Part shown: in pieces, positions 30,093 through 41,399 of the stretch | Position numbering within the stretch: position 1 is the first letter of the stretch | How the letters are laid out: every line of letters starts with the position of its first letter | Assembly (NCBI GenBank): GCA_949987705.1 | Contig: OX465282.1 | Coordinates: forward strand, 94,662,070 to 94,726,069 | Length of the DNA: 64,000 nucleotides | Origin: Thereva unica | Taxonomy: Eukaryota > Arthropoda > Insecta > Diptera > Therevidae | Direction: 5' to 3' | The notes under the pieces: generated by a model | The model's database searches: none | Told to the model about the DNA's origin: nothing | Seen by the model: the letters and a program-made list of their open reading frames with translations, nothing else | Translations under genes and position numbers: made by a program

Positions 30093-30551
30093 GGAATAAG
30101 AGAATCGCTACGAAACGTAGTAAGTAGAGCGATTCTCTGTTTGGATAGTTTGTGGTGAAGGTTTTGGGCTCGTCTCGCGAACTAGGGGGAGTTTATTGGA
30201 TTGACGTAGCGCAGGTGAGATTTTTCTGGCGATCTCTTCAACCCTTTTGTATGAAGGTGGGTTGGTAGAGTGAGGCGTAGTGACGCATTATAAGGAGGCG
30301 TGGTGAATGGCGGTATGGCGGCCCGATTTACCCTATGGGTATTGGGGTCCCAGGCCCTGGTTGTACTAATTGTATGGAAGAGGCCCTTGGTAATGTGTGG
30401 GATCTACTTAGAGGCCGCACCGCGTGTCGTCACCTGTGAATAACTTTATGGTATTATTGGAGGTTATCGATGGTACTCCAAGGTTGATGGTGCTAAAGTT
30501 AGTTTCTTTTATTACCGGAAAGTAGGGTAGGACTTAAATGGTGGCGTAGAG

Positions 30552-30977
30552 TTACGTTTTATTTTCGTAAAACGGTTTCAAGCGGTTATTATGGACGGTG
30601 ACCAATCTCCTATTTATTTTGATGGTAGTGTTTACAGCGCTTGGGACCGAAACTACTGTATAGGGCCCGACCCAGATTTGGGATAATTTATGCTTCCGAG
30701 CTTCGTTACGTAGGAGGACTTTGTCCCCTACGTGGAGTGTGAGTGGGCGTACGTTCCCATCATAATATGCCTTGGAGCGGTTCTTGCTGGCAAGTAGGTT
30801 CTTGCGGGCTAGGGCATAGGACTTTTGCAACTTATATCGGAGTTGATGGTAATAACTCTCGTGGTTGTAAAGTGGCTCCGGGTTACGTTTAAGATTGGAC
30901 GGGACGTCGGCAATGAAACCATATAGGCAGTCCATGGGGGTAAGTTTGGTCCCCTCGTGTACGCTATTATTGTACAC
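30552..30977 (-). pseudogene. pol: Gypsy integrase C-terminus, out of frame with pol
   Basis: The 141-residue frame reads YNNSVHEGTKLTPMDCLYGF, then GDKVLLRNEARKHKLSQIW followed by VGPY. This is the end of the integrase core followed by the GPY/F-type module of Gypsy integrases. The frame is open upstream of its first methionine to about 31060, where it meets the end of the main pol frame. A deletion at the junction explains the shift. Pol ends here, 460 bp before the purine tract. Confidence 0.85.
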
Positions 30978-31048
30978 GAACGCTGCCGTGCGCAGAAACT
31001 GGTCCCAATTGTTTGGGCTCTCATCTACTATGGTACGTAGGTACTCGA

Positions 31049-34000
31049 TCAGAGGTCTATGAGCTGAAGTTTTTTAACTTTTAGGAGCCTACACACGCCC
31101 TTGAAGAGGTCACTCAGGAAATTTGATCCCTGGTCGGTGACTATTTGTTTGGGTATGCGATAGCGCGTGACGATTTCGTCGAAGAAAATTTGTGCTATCG
31201 TTTGGGCTTCCCCATTGGGAATGGCATACCAGTCGACGAATTTTGTCAGGTTATCCTGGAAGGTTAGGATGTATTTGTTTCCGGAATGGGTTTCTTCCAG
31301 GGGACCTACTACGTCTAAATAGACTTTTTCGAAGGGCTTTTCTGCTATGTCTGTAATAACCATGGGCATTCGGAATTGTCTAGAGGCCTTCATGGTTTGA
31401 CATTTCTTGCACCTTCTTATGTAGCGAGTGATATCGCGGAACATGTGTCTCCACCAATATTTACGACGTACGCGATTATATGTCTTAACGACTCCCTGGT
31501 GTCCGCCGAAAGGGGAGTCGTGGTAGTCTTTTAGTATTGTAGTGATTTCTTCGGGACTTGTAATCACTTCAACTTTCCTTCGTAGCTCGCTGGAGCTATC
31601 TTTGGAGGCTTCGACGGGTTGTGGAATTTCCGTTTCAAGGTCTGTTTCTTTAGGCCCTTCGTCGATATTGGGGGCTTCTGCAGTTGGAACGAGTTCGTCT
31701 TTTTCCTCATCCTGCATTTTTTGTGCCTGAGCCCTAGTGACCACGTTGCATTGTTTCGGTCGTTCACTAGGAGGCAATGTATTCCCGTTTCTATCGGGTG
31801 ATATAGTTAGGGGTTCACCGGGTTGGTGAATTAGAGCTTCCACCGTGAAGGTATTGGGCTCTTCTGCTCTTTGGGGAATCCGGCTGAGAGCATCAGCATT
31901 CGTATTGTATTTACCCGGTTTATACTCAATTTGGTAGTCGTATTCGGACAATTTATGGTGAAACCTAACGAGTCGAGTTGTGGGGTCCTTGACGTTGAAG
32001 ACTCCCTTAAGAGGTTTATGGTCTGTATAGACCGTAAACTTTCGACCCATTAAGTAACACCTGAAGTTTTTAACAGCCCATACTATGGCTAGCAGCTCCT
32101 TTTCGACGGTGGAGTAATTGCGCTCCGCCTTGTTTAGAGTGCGACTTGCATAAGCTATGGGTTGGTCTTGGCCTACGATTCCTTGAGAGAGCACTGCTCC
32201 GAGTGCCTCACTGCTGGCGTCCGTTGTTAGATTGAACGGTTTTTCGAAATCAGGGTATATCAGCAGTGGTGGGGAGACTAAAGAACGCTTCACCGTTTGA
32301 AATGCTTCCTCGCATTTTGGCGTCCATGAAAATTTCACGCCCTTTCTTAGCAAATTGGTTAGGGGGCGTACGATCTTAGAAAATTCTGGGATGAATTTTC
32401 TATAGTAGTTGGCAAGGCCCAAGAAGGACTGGACTTGTCTGACGGTTCGTGGCGCCGGGAAGTTTTGGACGCACTCCGTTTTTCTGGGGTCTGGTAGGGC
32501 TCCCTTTTCAGAGCATACATGACCCAGGTAGACTACTTCCTTTTTCAAAAATTGGCATTTCTCCGGTTGCAATTTGAGGTTGTTTTCCCTCAACCGGTCG
32601 AATATGCGTCGTAGCTTGGAATTATGATCCTCAAGGTTCTTACCATAGATGACTATGTCATCTAGGTAGACGAAGCATTCGAGGCCTTGAAGACCCGTAA
32701 GGACATAATTCATTAGTCGCTGAAACGTAGCCGGGGCGCCTTTTAACCCGAACGGCATACGTTTGAACTCATAATGGCCATAGTTCGTGCTAAAGGCCGT
32801 CTTGGGGCGATCCTGTGGTTCCACTAGTACCTGGTGGTAACCACTGGCCAAGTCGAGGGTAGAGAAGTATCTCGAGTGACCGAGCTGGTCTAGGATGTCC
32901 TCGATTCTTGGTAAGGGATACGCATCACCTATTGTCTTTTCATTAATTTTGCGGAAATCCACAACTACGCGCCATTTTTTCTCACCGTCGGGGCCCGGTT
33001 TTTTCGGTACCACTAGGAGGGGTGAGTTCCAAGGACTTTTGCTGGGTTGAACAATATCGTTGTCCAACATCTCTTTCAATTGGTCATTTATGACTTGCCT
33101 TTGCGTTTCGGGCAATCTATACATTTTTTGGTTAATAAATTGGTCGTAGACCATGGGGATCTCATGTCGTAGAGCTTCCGTGTAGGTTAGCTTGTCCCCT
33201 TTTAAATGGAATATGTCGGCATATTCATAACAAAGATCCCGTATGGACCGCTTCTCGTCGGCCGTTAGAGGGTGGTCGAGGCTGAGTTCCTCGTCTAGCT
33301 GTTTGAAGCGCGTTTCACGCTCAAGTTCCGGATCCTCATGGTCCGGGAATATGTATCGTAGATGACGGATGGAATCGATTTCCTTTTCATTCTTTCCCAA
33401 CTTCACTTTTGCCCTTTTTCCCTGGGGTATACCTTGCGGGATTGCACCATTATTGGGTATACTTTGGAGCCTTGCGTTAGATGACGATGGGGTACTGGCG
33501 TTCCTGAGACCGTCTGGTTCAGAGCCTGTAAGATACTCACATACGTCATTAGCATTCGTTGGAGACTTAGGGTTGTTGTTAGAGGCTAGGTGAATAGTCG
33601 TGTAGTCGTTGATTGGGGCGAGCGTAAGGGATAGGCTCGTCAGGACTACTGGTTGGGTGTTAACGTTGATGAGACCAACATACACTGTTTTTGTTCCAGC
33701 TGGCAAGAGGGAATTGGCGAGGAATACTCCTTCGCTCGGCTCGTAAGATTCACAGAGCATTTCCTCCTCTAACCTTAGGGGAATGGGGACCACCATTTGA
33801 GACCGGCTTGGTAGGCGAATGGATTTCTCCAATGCCACGTTATATTTGCCTGAATTGGCCTCATAGTCGTTGGAGTTGTTTTCCAACCTTGAACCATCCA
33901 GAGATAGGCAGCTGGTATTCCTCTCTGAGGCTACCTGGGAGACACCACCGGGGTTTATCTCGGCTACTACGAGTTGAGATTCCCTAGTTTGGGTTTGCTC

Positions 34001-34354
34001 CTGCTGCTCTCTAGTGTTTGACTTGGCGGATCCATTGCGTAATGGAATTGCAATTTCTACTGGGTTGATTTCCGTGCGAGGAAATCGCAGTGTTTGGTTT
34101 GGGCCTTCGACGTTACAGTTTTTGGAAAGAAAGTCGTTTCCTAACAGACCATCGTTAGGAATTTCTTGTGTATTTTGCACAATTTGGAAGGTGCATGGGA
34201 GGGGGGTGTTTAGAATGATGTTCCCCTGACAGCTCCCTAATGTTTGTCCTTTGCCGTATGGCGTTTCTAGTGTACATCTTTTAGTGGGATCTGGTAAGTT
34301 GGGATCCTTTAGTTTTTTATGTTTTAATATACTGACCTCAGCGCCGGTGTCCAC
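31049..34354 (-). pseudogene. pol: Gypsy pol: protease, RT, RNase H and integrase, broken in integrase
   Basis: The 1101-residue frame opens on the protease site (DTGAEVSIL). Reverse transcriptase has YLDD at about 563 (FVYLDDIVIYG). RNase H starts at about 708 (TTDASSEALGAVL). The integrase zinc region lies at about 940-985 (HDSPFGGHQG, CKKCQ). Integrase aspartates are at about 1012 (YLDVVGP) and 1073 (VTDQGSNF). The frame then ends after KVKKLQLIDL. The stretch that should carry the catalytic glutamate is missing before the sequence resumes in another frame. The first methionine is internal, because the frame is open upstream and overlaps the gag end. Protease, RT and RNase H look intact. 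Confidence 0.95.
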
Positions 34355-34458
34355 TGCTAGGTCGGCTTTGCCGTTAAGGCTTATGTCTAGAGGAAGAGTG
34401 ACGAGTGGAACACTTGGTTCGGGTGCATGAGGCCCCCCTTTGGTAATATTTTGAGGAC

Positions 34459-36606
34459 TTATTGTCGGGCCGGGGTTTCTTGGTCCGACTGCGGGGAGTT
34501 TCCCGCGTGTTGTGATTCCCAGCGCTGTCTTTGATGACAGTCATCCACCGTGTGGCCACGTCTGTGGCAGAAATCACATCTATATCTAATATTAAACACT
34601 GACCTTGTGTTGTTGGCTGCTAGTTGACGGCCATTGGATTGGTTGGATCCATTATTCATGGGTCGGTTGGTTGGTTGTCTATTATTGTTCTGGTTAGGGG
34701 GTTGTTGGTCGGAATAGCGATAATTACCCATAGGTTGTGACCGCGGGTCAGGGTAACGGTTGTTACCTTGGTACTGAGACCGCTGGTTGGGGTAACGATT
34801 ATTATTATTATTATTATATGAAGGCCCCTGGTTTTGGTAGCGATTATTATTATTATTATTAAACGACGGCCCCTGGTTCTGGTAACGATTGTTATTATAT
34901 GAGGACCTTGTGGGTTCTATTGGTCGGGGGCAGTCCCTCGCGTCGTGCGAGTTGGACCGGCAGATTATGCAGAAGGGCGTGTTTTTACGTTTTAAACAGT
35001 CTGCATAAGTATGCCCTCTGTTTCTGCAGTAGCTACAGGTGATGTTTAAGGGTTTATTTTCATTTTTCTGCGCGGGGCTTACAGTCGTTACTTGGTGGGC
35101 GCTTTGTAGTGGCGCCGGTGGTATTGTTTGTACTGTGTTTGTTGGGTTTGTGGGTGGGGCGTATGTGGTGTACATTACCTGTGGATTTATCGGAGTCTGG
35201 AGTGTTGTTTGCGGCGTTGTTGGTGTTGGCGGGGCGGTGTACTGAGTGTGTTGGTTTGGCGTATTTGTTAGGGTCATTTGGTAAATGTTTTCCGACTTAG
35301 GGATAGGGACTGTTTGTCCATAAGGGTTGTATGCCGGTTGTGGTACTGTCATTTGATAGGAGGCATACACAGAATTTTGTTGTAGCTTCTCCATATCTAG
35401 TGCCTTTTGGGTTAGGCTGTCAAGTGTATCCTCTCCCAGAGTTAGTAGGTACTGGCAGAGGTGGGGGTTGGTAACCCCACTCCGCAGGGCATTTTTTGCG
35501 AAATCTTGCAGTTGGGCCTTTACGGCCGGTGCTGCCATCGCACCGTATTTAGTGGTGGCCGCTTCTTCGCATAAAGACAACTGCTGTTTGATCCTGGTGG
35601 TATAGGCCGTGAGCGGCTCTAAGGGGAACTGGCGTAATTGAATTAATTTATTGACCAGTTCTTGATACGTTTCTCTAGGGAGATAGGTCCTGTTTAGGAG
35701 GTTTTCTGCCTCCTCAAAAGTTGCAGGTTGGGAGGAGGCAATTAGTTGGTAGGCCTCTCCCCGAAGCCTAGTTGGGTAAATTTGAATAAAGGCGGCCTTT
35801 TCTTGTTCTGTCAGGCACTGTAGTACCCGACGGCAACAGCCTAGGAACATTTGTAGTTCCGTTGCCATCGCTGGGTTTTGGCCGCCAGAGAATAAAGGGA
35901 CTAGTTGGGCCGTTAATTTGGCGACTTTAATATATTCGTCGGCCATGGCTGTAGGAAATTCTTTTTGTAGTAAAGATTTGACAAGACGACTGTCTTGAAA
36001 GGTCGCCTCCTCTTCCTCTAGGAGGGACAAGGATCGGGTTGAGAGATCGACCCAATCCGCGAGTAGGTCTATTGGGGCGTAATCGGGTTCGGGCGGTTCA
36101 GTGTTAGTGTTTTCACAATTGTCCTTATCTTCTACTACCTCAAGGGGGCGTGGGAGACTATTTTTGAAATCGAGGAGGTCCTGTTTAAATTTCAGGGCCC
36201 CCTCTTTGAACGTATCTATTTTCGCCTTTCTTTCTTGGCTGGCCCTTTGGATTTGTTTATCCACGGCCTCAAAATGTACTATATTAAATTTTCCTGTCTC
36301 TTGCGCCCGCTTGAGTATATAATCTAATGTTAAAGCTAAACCTACTTGTTTTTCTCCTTCTCCTAGGATGGTTCCACTTCGGAGACGTCTGGGGGATGTT
36401 TGGGGTGTTTCTGATGGGTTGGATGTTGATTGGAGTGCAGATAGTGGTGTGGAAGTCCCTCGCTGAGTGACCTGGCAGGATGCTGGGGTGTCGGTGGTTC
36501 CTGATGAAGTAGAGGGGCCTGGAGTGGTTAAGTCCCTCGATGGTTGGTGGTCCCTCGGAGGGGGAGTCTCGTGTTTGTTGTTGTCCCCTTGTTGGCCCTC
36601 GGACAT
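34459..36606 (-). CDS. gag: Gypsy gag with three zinc knuckles
   Basis: This is an intact 715-residue frame. The N-terminus (about 1-80) is rich in Ser, Thr and Pro. The middle (about 210-420) has a capsid-like helical region (PTRLRGEAYQLIASSQPATF and QLRQFPLEPLTAYTTRI). Knuckles CSYCRNRGHTYADC (about 523) and CIICRSNSHDARDC (about 546) come next. A low-complexity region (565-660) follows, with NNNNNNRYQNQ repeats from ATT/TTA triplet runs at 34796-34860. A third knuckle, CDFCHRRGHTVDDC, lies at about 676. It starts about 250 bp after the primer site and overlaps the pol frame at its end, so pol expression probably needs a frameshift. Confidence 0.92.
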   Translation of the reverse strand: MSEGQQGDNNKHETPPPRDHQPSRDLTTPGPSTSSGTTDTPASCQVTQRGTSTPLSALQSTSNPSETPQTSPRRLRSGTILGEGEKQVGLALTLDYILKRAQETGKFNIVHFEAVDKQIQRASQERKAKIDTFKEGALKFKQDLLDFKNSLPRPLEVVEDKDNCENTNTEPPEPDYAPIDLLADWVDLSTRSLSLLEEEEATFQDSRLVKSLLQKEFPTAMADEYIKVAKLTAQLVPLFSGGQNPAMATELQMFLGCCRRVLQCLTEQEKAAFIQIYPTRLRGEAYQLIASSQPATFEEAENLLNRTYLPRETYQELVNKLIQLRQFPLEPLTAYTTRIKQQLSLCEEAATTKYGAMAAPAVKAQLQDFAKNALRSGVTNPHLCQYLLTLGEDTLDSLTQKALDMEKLQQNSVYASYQMTVPQPAYNPYGQTVPIPKSENIYQMTLTNTPNQHTQYTAPPTPTTPQTTLQTPINPQVMYTTYAPPTNPTNTVQTIPPAPLQSAHQVTTVSPAQKNENKPLNITCSYCRNRGHTYADCLKRKNTPFCIICRSNSHDARDCPRPIEPTRSSYNNNRYQNQGPSFNNNNNNRYQNQGPSYNNNNNNRYPNQRSQYQGNNRYPDPRSQPMGNYRYSDQQPPNQNNNRQPTNRPMNNGSNQSNGRQLAANNTRSVFNIRYRCDFCHRRGHTVDDCHQRQRWESQHAGNSPQSDQETPARQ

Positions 36607-36860
36607 AGGGCGTCTCCTGGGCAGGGATGAAGCCCACTAAAAGTCCCGCGATGCTATACAATGGGGGGTGAGCGCGTGCTCGCCTGGAGCAGAGGCACCG
36701 TGGTTGTACACCCCCGAGCGAGGATTCGTGGAGGATCTGGGATATTTTATGCGCTGCAGTGGCAGACGCTAACACTGCCCCCAAGTCAGGCTCAGCCTTG
36801 GGTTGGAGGTCAAGGAGCCTAGACCAGCAGTATTAACGTTTTTACTATTTGCGCACCCAG

Positions 36861-36878
36861 ATCCTACCGGCTGCGCCA
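36861..36878 (-). other. Primer-binding site, serine tRNA type
   Basis: Two bases inside the 5' LTR the minus strand reads TGGCGCAGCCGGTAGGAT. From memory, insect serine tRNAs of the AGA/CGA/TGA group end in ATCCTACCGACTGCGCCA, which would pair with one mismatch. Confidence 0.8.
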
Positions 36879-36880
36879 AT

Positions 36881-38596
36881 TGTTATATTATGTTTTTCGT
36901 TATTTATTGTACAACTTGCTATATTTTTAAACTCACCGGGTTTTGTTGTTTCGGTAAAACACACTTTAGTTTTTGGTTAGTCCCTTAACTGATTTTCTTT
37001 TTTATTATCCCAATCTCAATTGTTATACACTCACTCAAAAACATTTTTTTTTTTTTTTGTGTATATTTAAATTTTATTCTTCAATTTCTTAAACGCTTAT
37101 GTTTAAATAAAAGTATGGGTCCTTTTTTAACTTCAATAGTAGTTCCTTACATTTACTATTTTTATTAAACCTCCTGCACAATATTTTCTTTCTTTCAACT
37201 ATTCTTCTTTTAACTTCCACAATCTATTTTCTTACGTTAACTATTTTTATTAAACATCCTGCACAATATTTTCTTTCTTTCAACTATTCTTCTTTTAACT
37301 TCCACAATCTATTTTCTTACGTTAACTATTTTTATTAAACATCTTGCACAATATTTTCTTTCTTTCAACTATTCTTCTTTTAGCTTCCACAATCTATTTT
37401 CTTTCATTAACTATTTTTAGTAAACCTCTTGCACGATATTTTCTTTCTTTCAACTATTCTTCTTTTAACTTCCACAATCTATTTTCTTACGTTAACTATT
37501 TTTATTAAACATCCTGCACAATATTTTCTTTCTTTCAACTATTCTTCTTTTAACTTCCACAATATATTTTCTTACGTTAACTATTTTTAGTAAACATCTT
37601 GCACAATATTTTCTTTCTTTCAACTATTCTTCTTTTAGCTTCCACAATCTATTTTCTTTCATTAACTATTTTTAGTAAACCTCTTGCACGATATTTTCTT
37701 TCTTTCAACTATTCTTCTTTTAACTTCCACAATCTATTTTCTTACGTTAACTATTTTTATTGAACATCCTGCACAATATTTTCTTTCTTTCAACTATTCT
37801 TCTTTTAACTTCCACAATCTATTTTCTTACGTTAACTATTTTTATTAAACATCCTGCACAATATTTTCTTTCTTTCAACTATTCTTCTGTTAACTTCCAC
37901 AATCTATTTTCTTACATTACGGCCGCCGGTAATGGTACAAAAAAACTAGAACTTATCCACCGCCGCCAAAACAACACTCTTTTAATCCCGCACCGCCGCA
38001 GGTAAAGATTCAGACAACACTTAATTGCTTATCGGACGCGCCCGCCGCGGTCGAAGGTTTAGACAACACTTGATTACTTTAAAGTTTCACCCGCCGGTGG
38101 TGGCATGGAAAATTGTCCACCGGCTGGGAAAAACGCGCCCTTGAACTTTTTCCCACCTGCGCAACTTGCTTACCGCGCGTTTCTCACGCGGCGCATTGCA
38201 AGTTGCGCTTAATTATTGTTGGGTGGGTCAAATTACTTTCAAGAAAGTCAAAGTCAAGATCACTGTTTGCCAGAAAAGCTTGGGAAGGGTGCAAAGGTAA
38301 TTGCGCACCTTGCAAATCTCACAAAATGCGCGCGGATTAGGTTACGTCTGGAACATTTGTTGAAGTGGAATTTTGTACGTTGAAGATTTGTCCGTTAAGG
38401 AATTTTGTACATTTGAAAATGGAAACAAGATCATAATTTTCCGTTTAGGATTTGTTGTTCGCAGGGAGCTCATATTGCATCAAACTCATTAACTGCGAAT
38501 TTGATGTAAAAGGCTCCCTGTATGAAAGTATATGGGAATTTGTCTAAGGGCTCCGTTTTTCACCGAGAGAGACCCTTACAAATTCTGTATGTAACA
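36881..38596 (-). repeat. 5' LTR (1716 bp) of the large Gypsy element
   Basis: This is the same as the 3' LTR except that it has nine 85-bp units in place of 16 and one extra T in a T run (15 against 14). It would drive transcription leftward. Confidence 0.95.
37150..37917. repeat. 85-bp tandem array, 9 units
   Basis: GCAC words recur every 85 bp from 37176 to 37856. By variant type, units 1-7 correspond to units 1-7 of the other LTR, and the last two to its units 15-16. Confidence 0.95.
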
Positions 38597-39043
38597 TGTG
38601 TGAGGATACTTGGCTTCAAGGTGAAAACTTTCAGGCCACGGCTTGTCGTCGACCTGTTTGTGAAAGAGGACTAAATCTTACACAAACATGTTTATGCGGA
38701 CGCCAGAAAGTATGATAGTAGCCAAAACACGGGACTCGACGAACTCTGCGGCGCACGAGCAAAGTAAAACTAACCGCGGCACTCGCTGAATTGTAGCGTA
38801 ATGGAATACTTGTTGAGTGTTAATGCTCATGTTTTGGTAATTATGTGTCCATTGCAACCGGTAAAGCGAGTGGAAAAGAAAAGTGGCAAGTAAGAGCTCG
38901 AATTATGTTATTTTTATTTAAATCTTGTGAAAAAAATCTTATAAAATTTTTAAAATCTCACGTGAGATTAGGGGTTAGGGGGAAGGGTGTCGAGCCAAAT
39001 CTCATGACATCCCTCTAAGGGGGGAGGGGGGTAATTTATGGAC
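38597..39043. mobile_element. Right part of the DNA element split by the large Gypsy element
   Basis: The piece starts with the TGTG target duplication. It ends with C/G-rich sequence and TAATTTATGGACAGCCTC, an inverted relative of the end at 26837. No protein is visible. Confidence 0.5.
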
Positions 39044-41390
39044 AGCCTCAAACCAAAAAACCGGGTTTCCGGCGAAATGGTAAATACAGTTCTTGATCTT
39101 TTTATTTCCTACAACTTTTATATTTAACTTTTTTTCGATAAGATGCACAGTTTAGCCAGAAATCGCGGTAAACTGTCTTCAACCCCTAAAAACTCCCAAC
39201 ATTCCACTCTGGATAGCAGCTATCGGTTCGATTTATTTTTCTCTCTTTTACAAGGGCTTGTTCGACAATACCCCGCTGCCAGTATTTCTACTGGATTATT
39301 CTCACTGCACACTGCATATAAAAAAATAAAAAAATTTCATAATAAACTTCATCGACCTAAATAGTCCAGGGCTTATTGATTGGGCTAAAAGCTGAGTAAA
39401 TCATTATTCATTTTGTCCTTAAATAATTATTATAAGTAAAATAATTACTCGAACTTCTTCATATTAAAATAACTTCTTTAAAGCCAATGTGAGAAACACC
39501 AGGACCAAATGTCAAGAACATCGATTTATTCTCTATTTCGACTATCTTAAAAAGTGTAATCTTAAGCACTAAAAATTGTCCCAGTAAAAGTTAGTGTAAA
39601 TCAGTTCGCCAAGACCATTTCCTGTCTCTGCTCACAGGTCAGTATGCAAATACCAACCAAATCCCGAAGGGAACAATGCCGTTGATTTTGAATGAACTTT
39701 TCCAGTATGTCTGAGACAAACAAATCAAAACGTCTATATGTGCTACCATCCTGCCCTCGAACACACTATTCAACACTAAAGTGCCAGCAACCTCACACTG
39801 TTGGTATTCCGGGCGGTGTCACTGACATGGTAATTTGTCAGAAGTCAAAATCACGTAGGTGGCATTTATAAATTCGACTTTCCCTACGGTCTTGAATCCA
39901 CTATAGTGGAATCCTGACGGGCGTTATGGTAAGAGTGAGCGCTTCCCTTCACCGTATCCACAGTAGCAACCCAATTGAATCGGATAAAGAAGCACATTAA
40001 GCTGATCATTTGGGTCTACCGATTTTACTCATTCAAATGAAGACAACTCAGTAGGACTGTGCCAAGTGCCTTGCCGCAGGACTACAGAAGAGCATAAAAT
40101 ACATCAATCAGCTGCAGACAGAATCGGTAAGGTTTGCTCTAAATTCCGTATCTGGAGTTGATTTGTGTTCCCTTATCCGGGATCCCTGAGTCCTGATTCC
40201 TGAAATTGCTTCTACCGCTGCAGAACAGAAAGATGATGTCAATTCGTTTTCCATTTTGTTATTTAGTATCCGTTCTGGTGTGGCATTGTCATGGGAAAGT
40301 CAAGAGACAGTCAAAGGAGAGAAAACGTTAAGGATGTTACCCCATCCGAGATAATTAGGCAAAGAATTTGAGAAATTAGGGAAGAACTTTTCATCAAGAA
40401 AAAGGGGGGTTTTTGAAAACTTTTTATCCCCGATACCCCCACCAACCCATCAGCCATCATTTTCTCCGTCTATCCCCCCGCAAACTTTAAAGGGTCTACC
40501 AAACGAGAGAGATGAGATTTATCGAGAAGCTAAGACGATATTCTCTGTTACTCGTTGACTACTGAAAATGTGACATAAGACCGCAAAATTAGTTCGGCCC
40601 GGCGTAAAGTCCTTTTTAGTCCTCGCTTGTGCAGCCATTTAATTTCACATAGCGAACAACAACTTCATTCTGCGAGCACAATCCCCGCATTTAGCCAACG
40701 AGGATGGAATTGGGAACAAACTAGATATCCTTCAGCTCGGAAGCCTCTCCAGAGACGCCAGTCAACACATTTTTGTGTTTTCTACTTGGGATACCCTATA
40801 ATAGAGTTATTTGAAAAGTTTTCCTGCTCCTGGAATGAACGCGCAGGAATGGGTGATAGAAGGCGAATGAGAATATACATTAACTCTGGTGTTTTTTTCT
40901 TTTCCTTTTTTTGGTGCTCTCCTACGTACGTATGTATATACAAAGTGTATTGGCCGACCAGACATTGTTGCTGCGAGACGGGATAGGGCAAGTTTCCAAC
41001 TTTTCTAATTTTTTCCCTTTTGCTTTAGTTCATTTAGCTTCACAATGTGCCCGTAGTAAGCTTTGAGGGTCAAAGGTTTAAAACAAATTAGGGAACCAAA
41101 CTTATTTTTAAGACTTTCTTCTAAATCTGAACAACATGAGCTTTATGCCCGGGCACTGGGGTTCATTCAGTCCTGAAATTACAGGTTTTCATTTTATGGG
41201 CAACTAAACTTCTTTAATATCATGTTTCGCACCTATTTTATTATAAACGGGGAAAGGGTTCAACAAACGATCCTTACAACTTTTAATTAGTTGTTCCCGG
41301 GTTAAAAACGCAAATGTATAGATAAATTGACCGTAAACAGCACTTAGTTAGAATTTTTTGTTGGTGTTTTTTTTTGTTATGGGGTTGAGA
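39044..41390. other. Unassigned sequence
   Basis: There are short frames only, and those at 39143-39364 and 40627-40991 resemble nothing I recognise. I see no repeat pairs or RNA genes. Confidence 0.5.
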
Positions 41391-41399
41391 AATGGGGGT

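Larger units (their letters stand above)
27770..38596 (-). mobile_element. Large Gypsy-type LTR retrotransposon with array-bearing LTRs
   Basis: LTRs 27770-30079 (2310 bp) and 36881-38596 (1716 bp) begin TGTTATATTATG and end TATGTAACA. They are flanked by TGTG (27766-27769 and 38597-38600). On the minus strand the order is serine-tRNA primer site, gag, pol, purine tract. The LTRs differ by exactly seven 85-bp repeat units and one T in a homopolymer, with no other difference seen by eye. Pol has a frame-shifting deletion in integrase. No envelope frame follows pol. Confidence 0.97.

Noticed and set aside
30080..30551. Envelope gene after pol
   Set aside because: No open frame of any size lies between pol and the 3' LTR. 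The same holds for the other LTR elements.
36284..36784. Separate protein overlapping the gag start
   Set aside because: It overlaps the well-supported gag frame and has no recognisable domain.
40627..40991. Host gene candidate on either strand
   Set aside because: Two overlapping frames on opposite strands show no domain or coding pattern that I can recognise.
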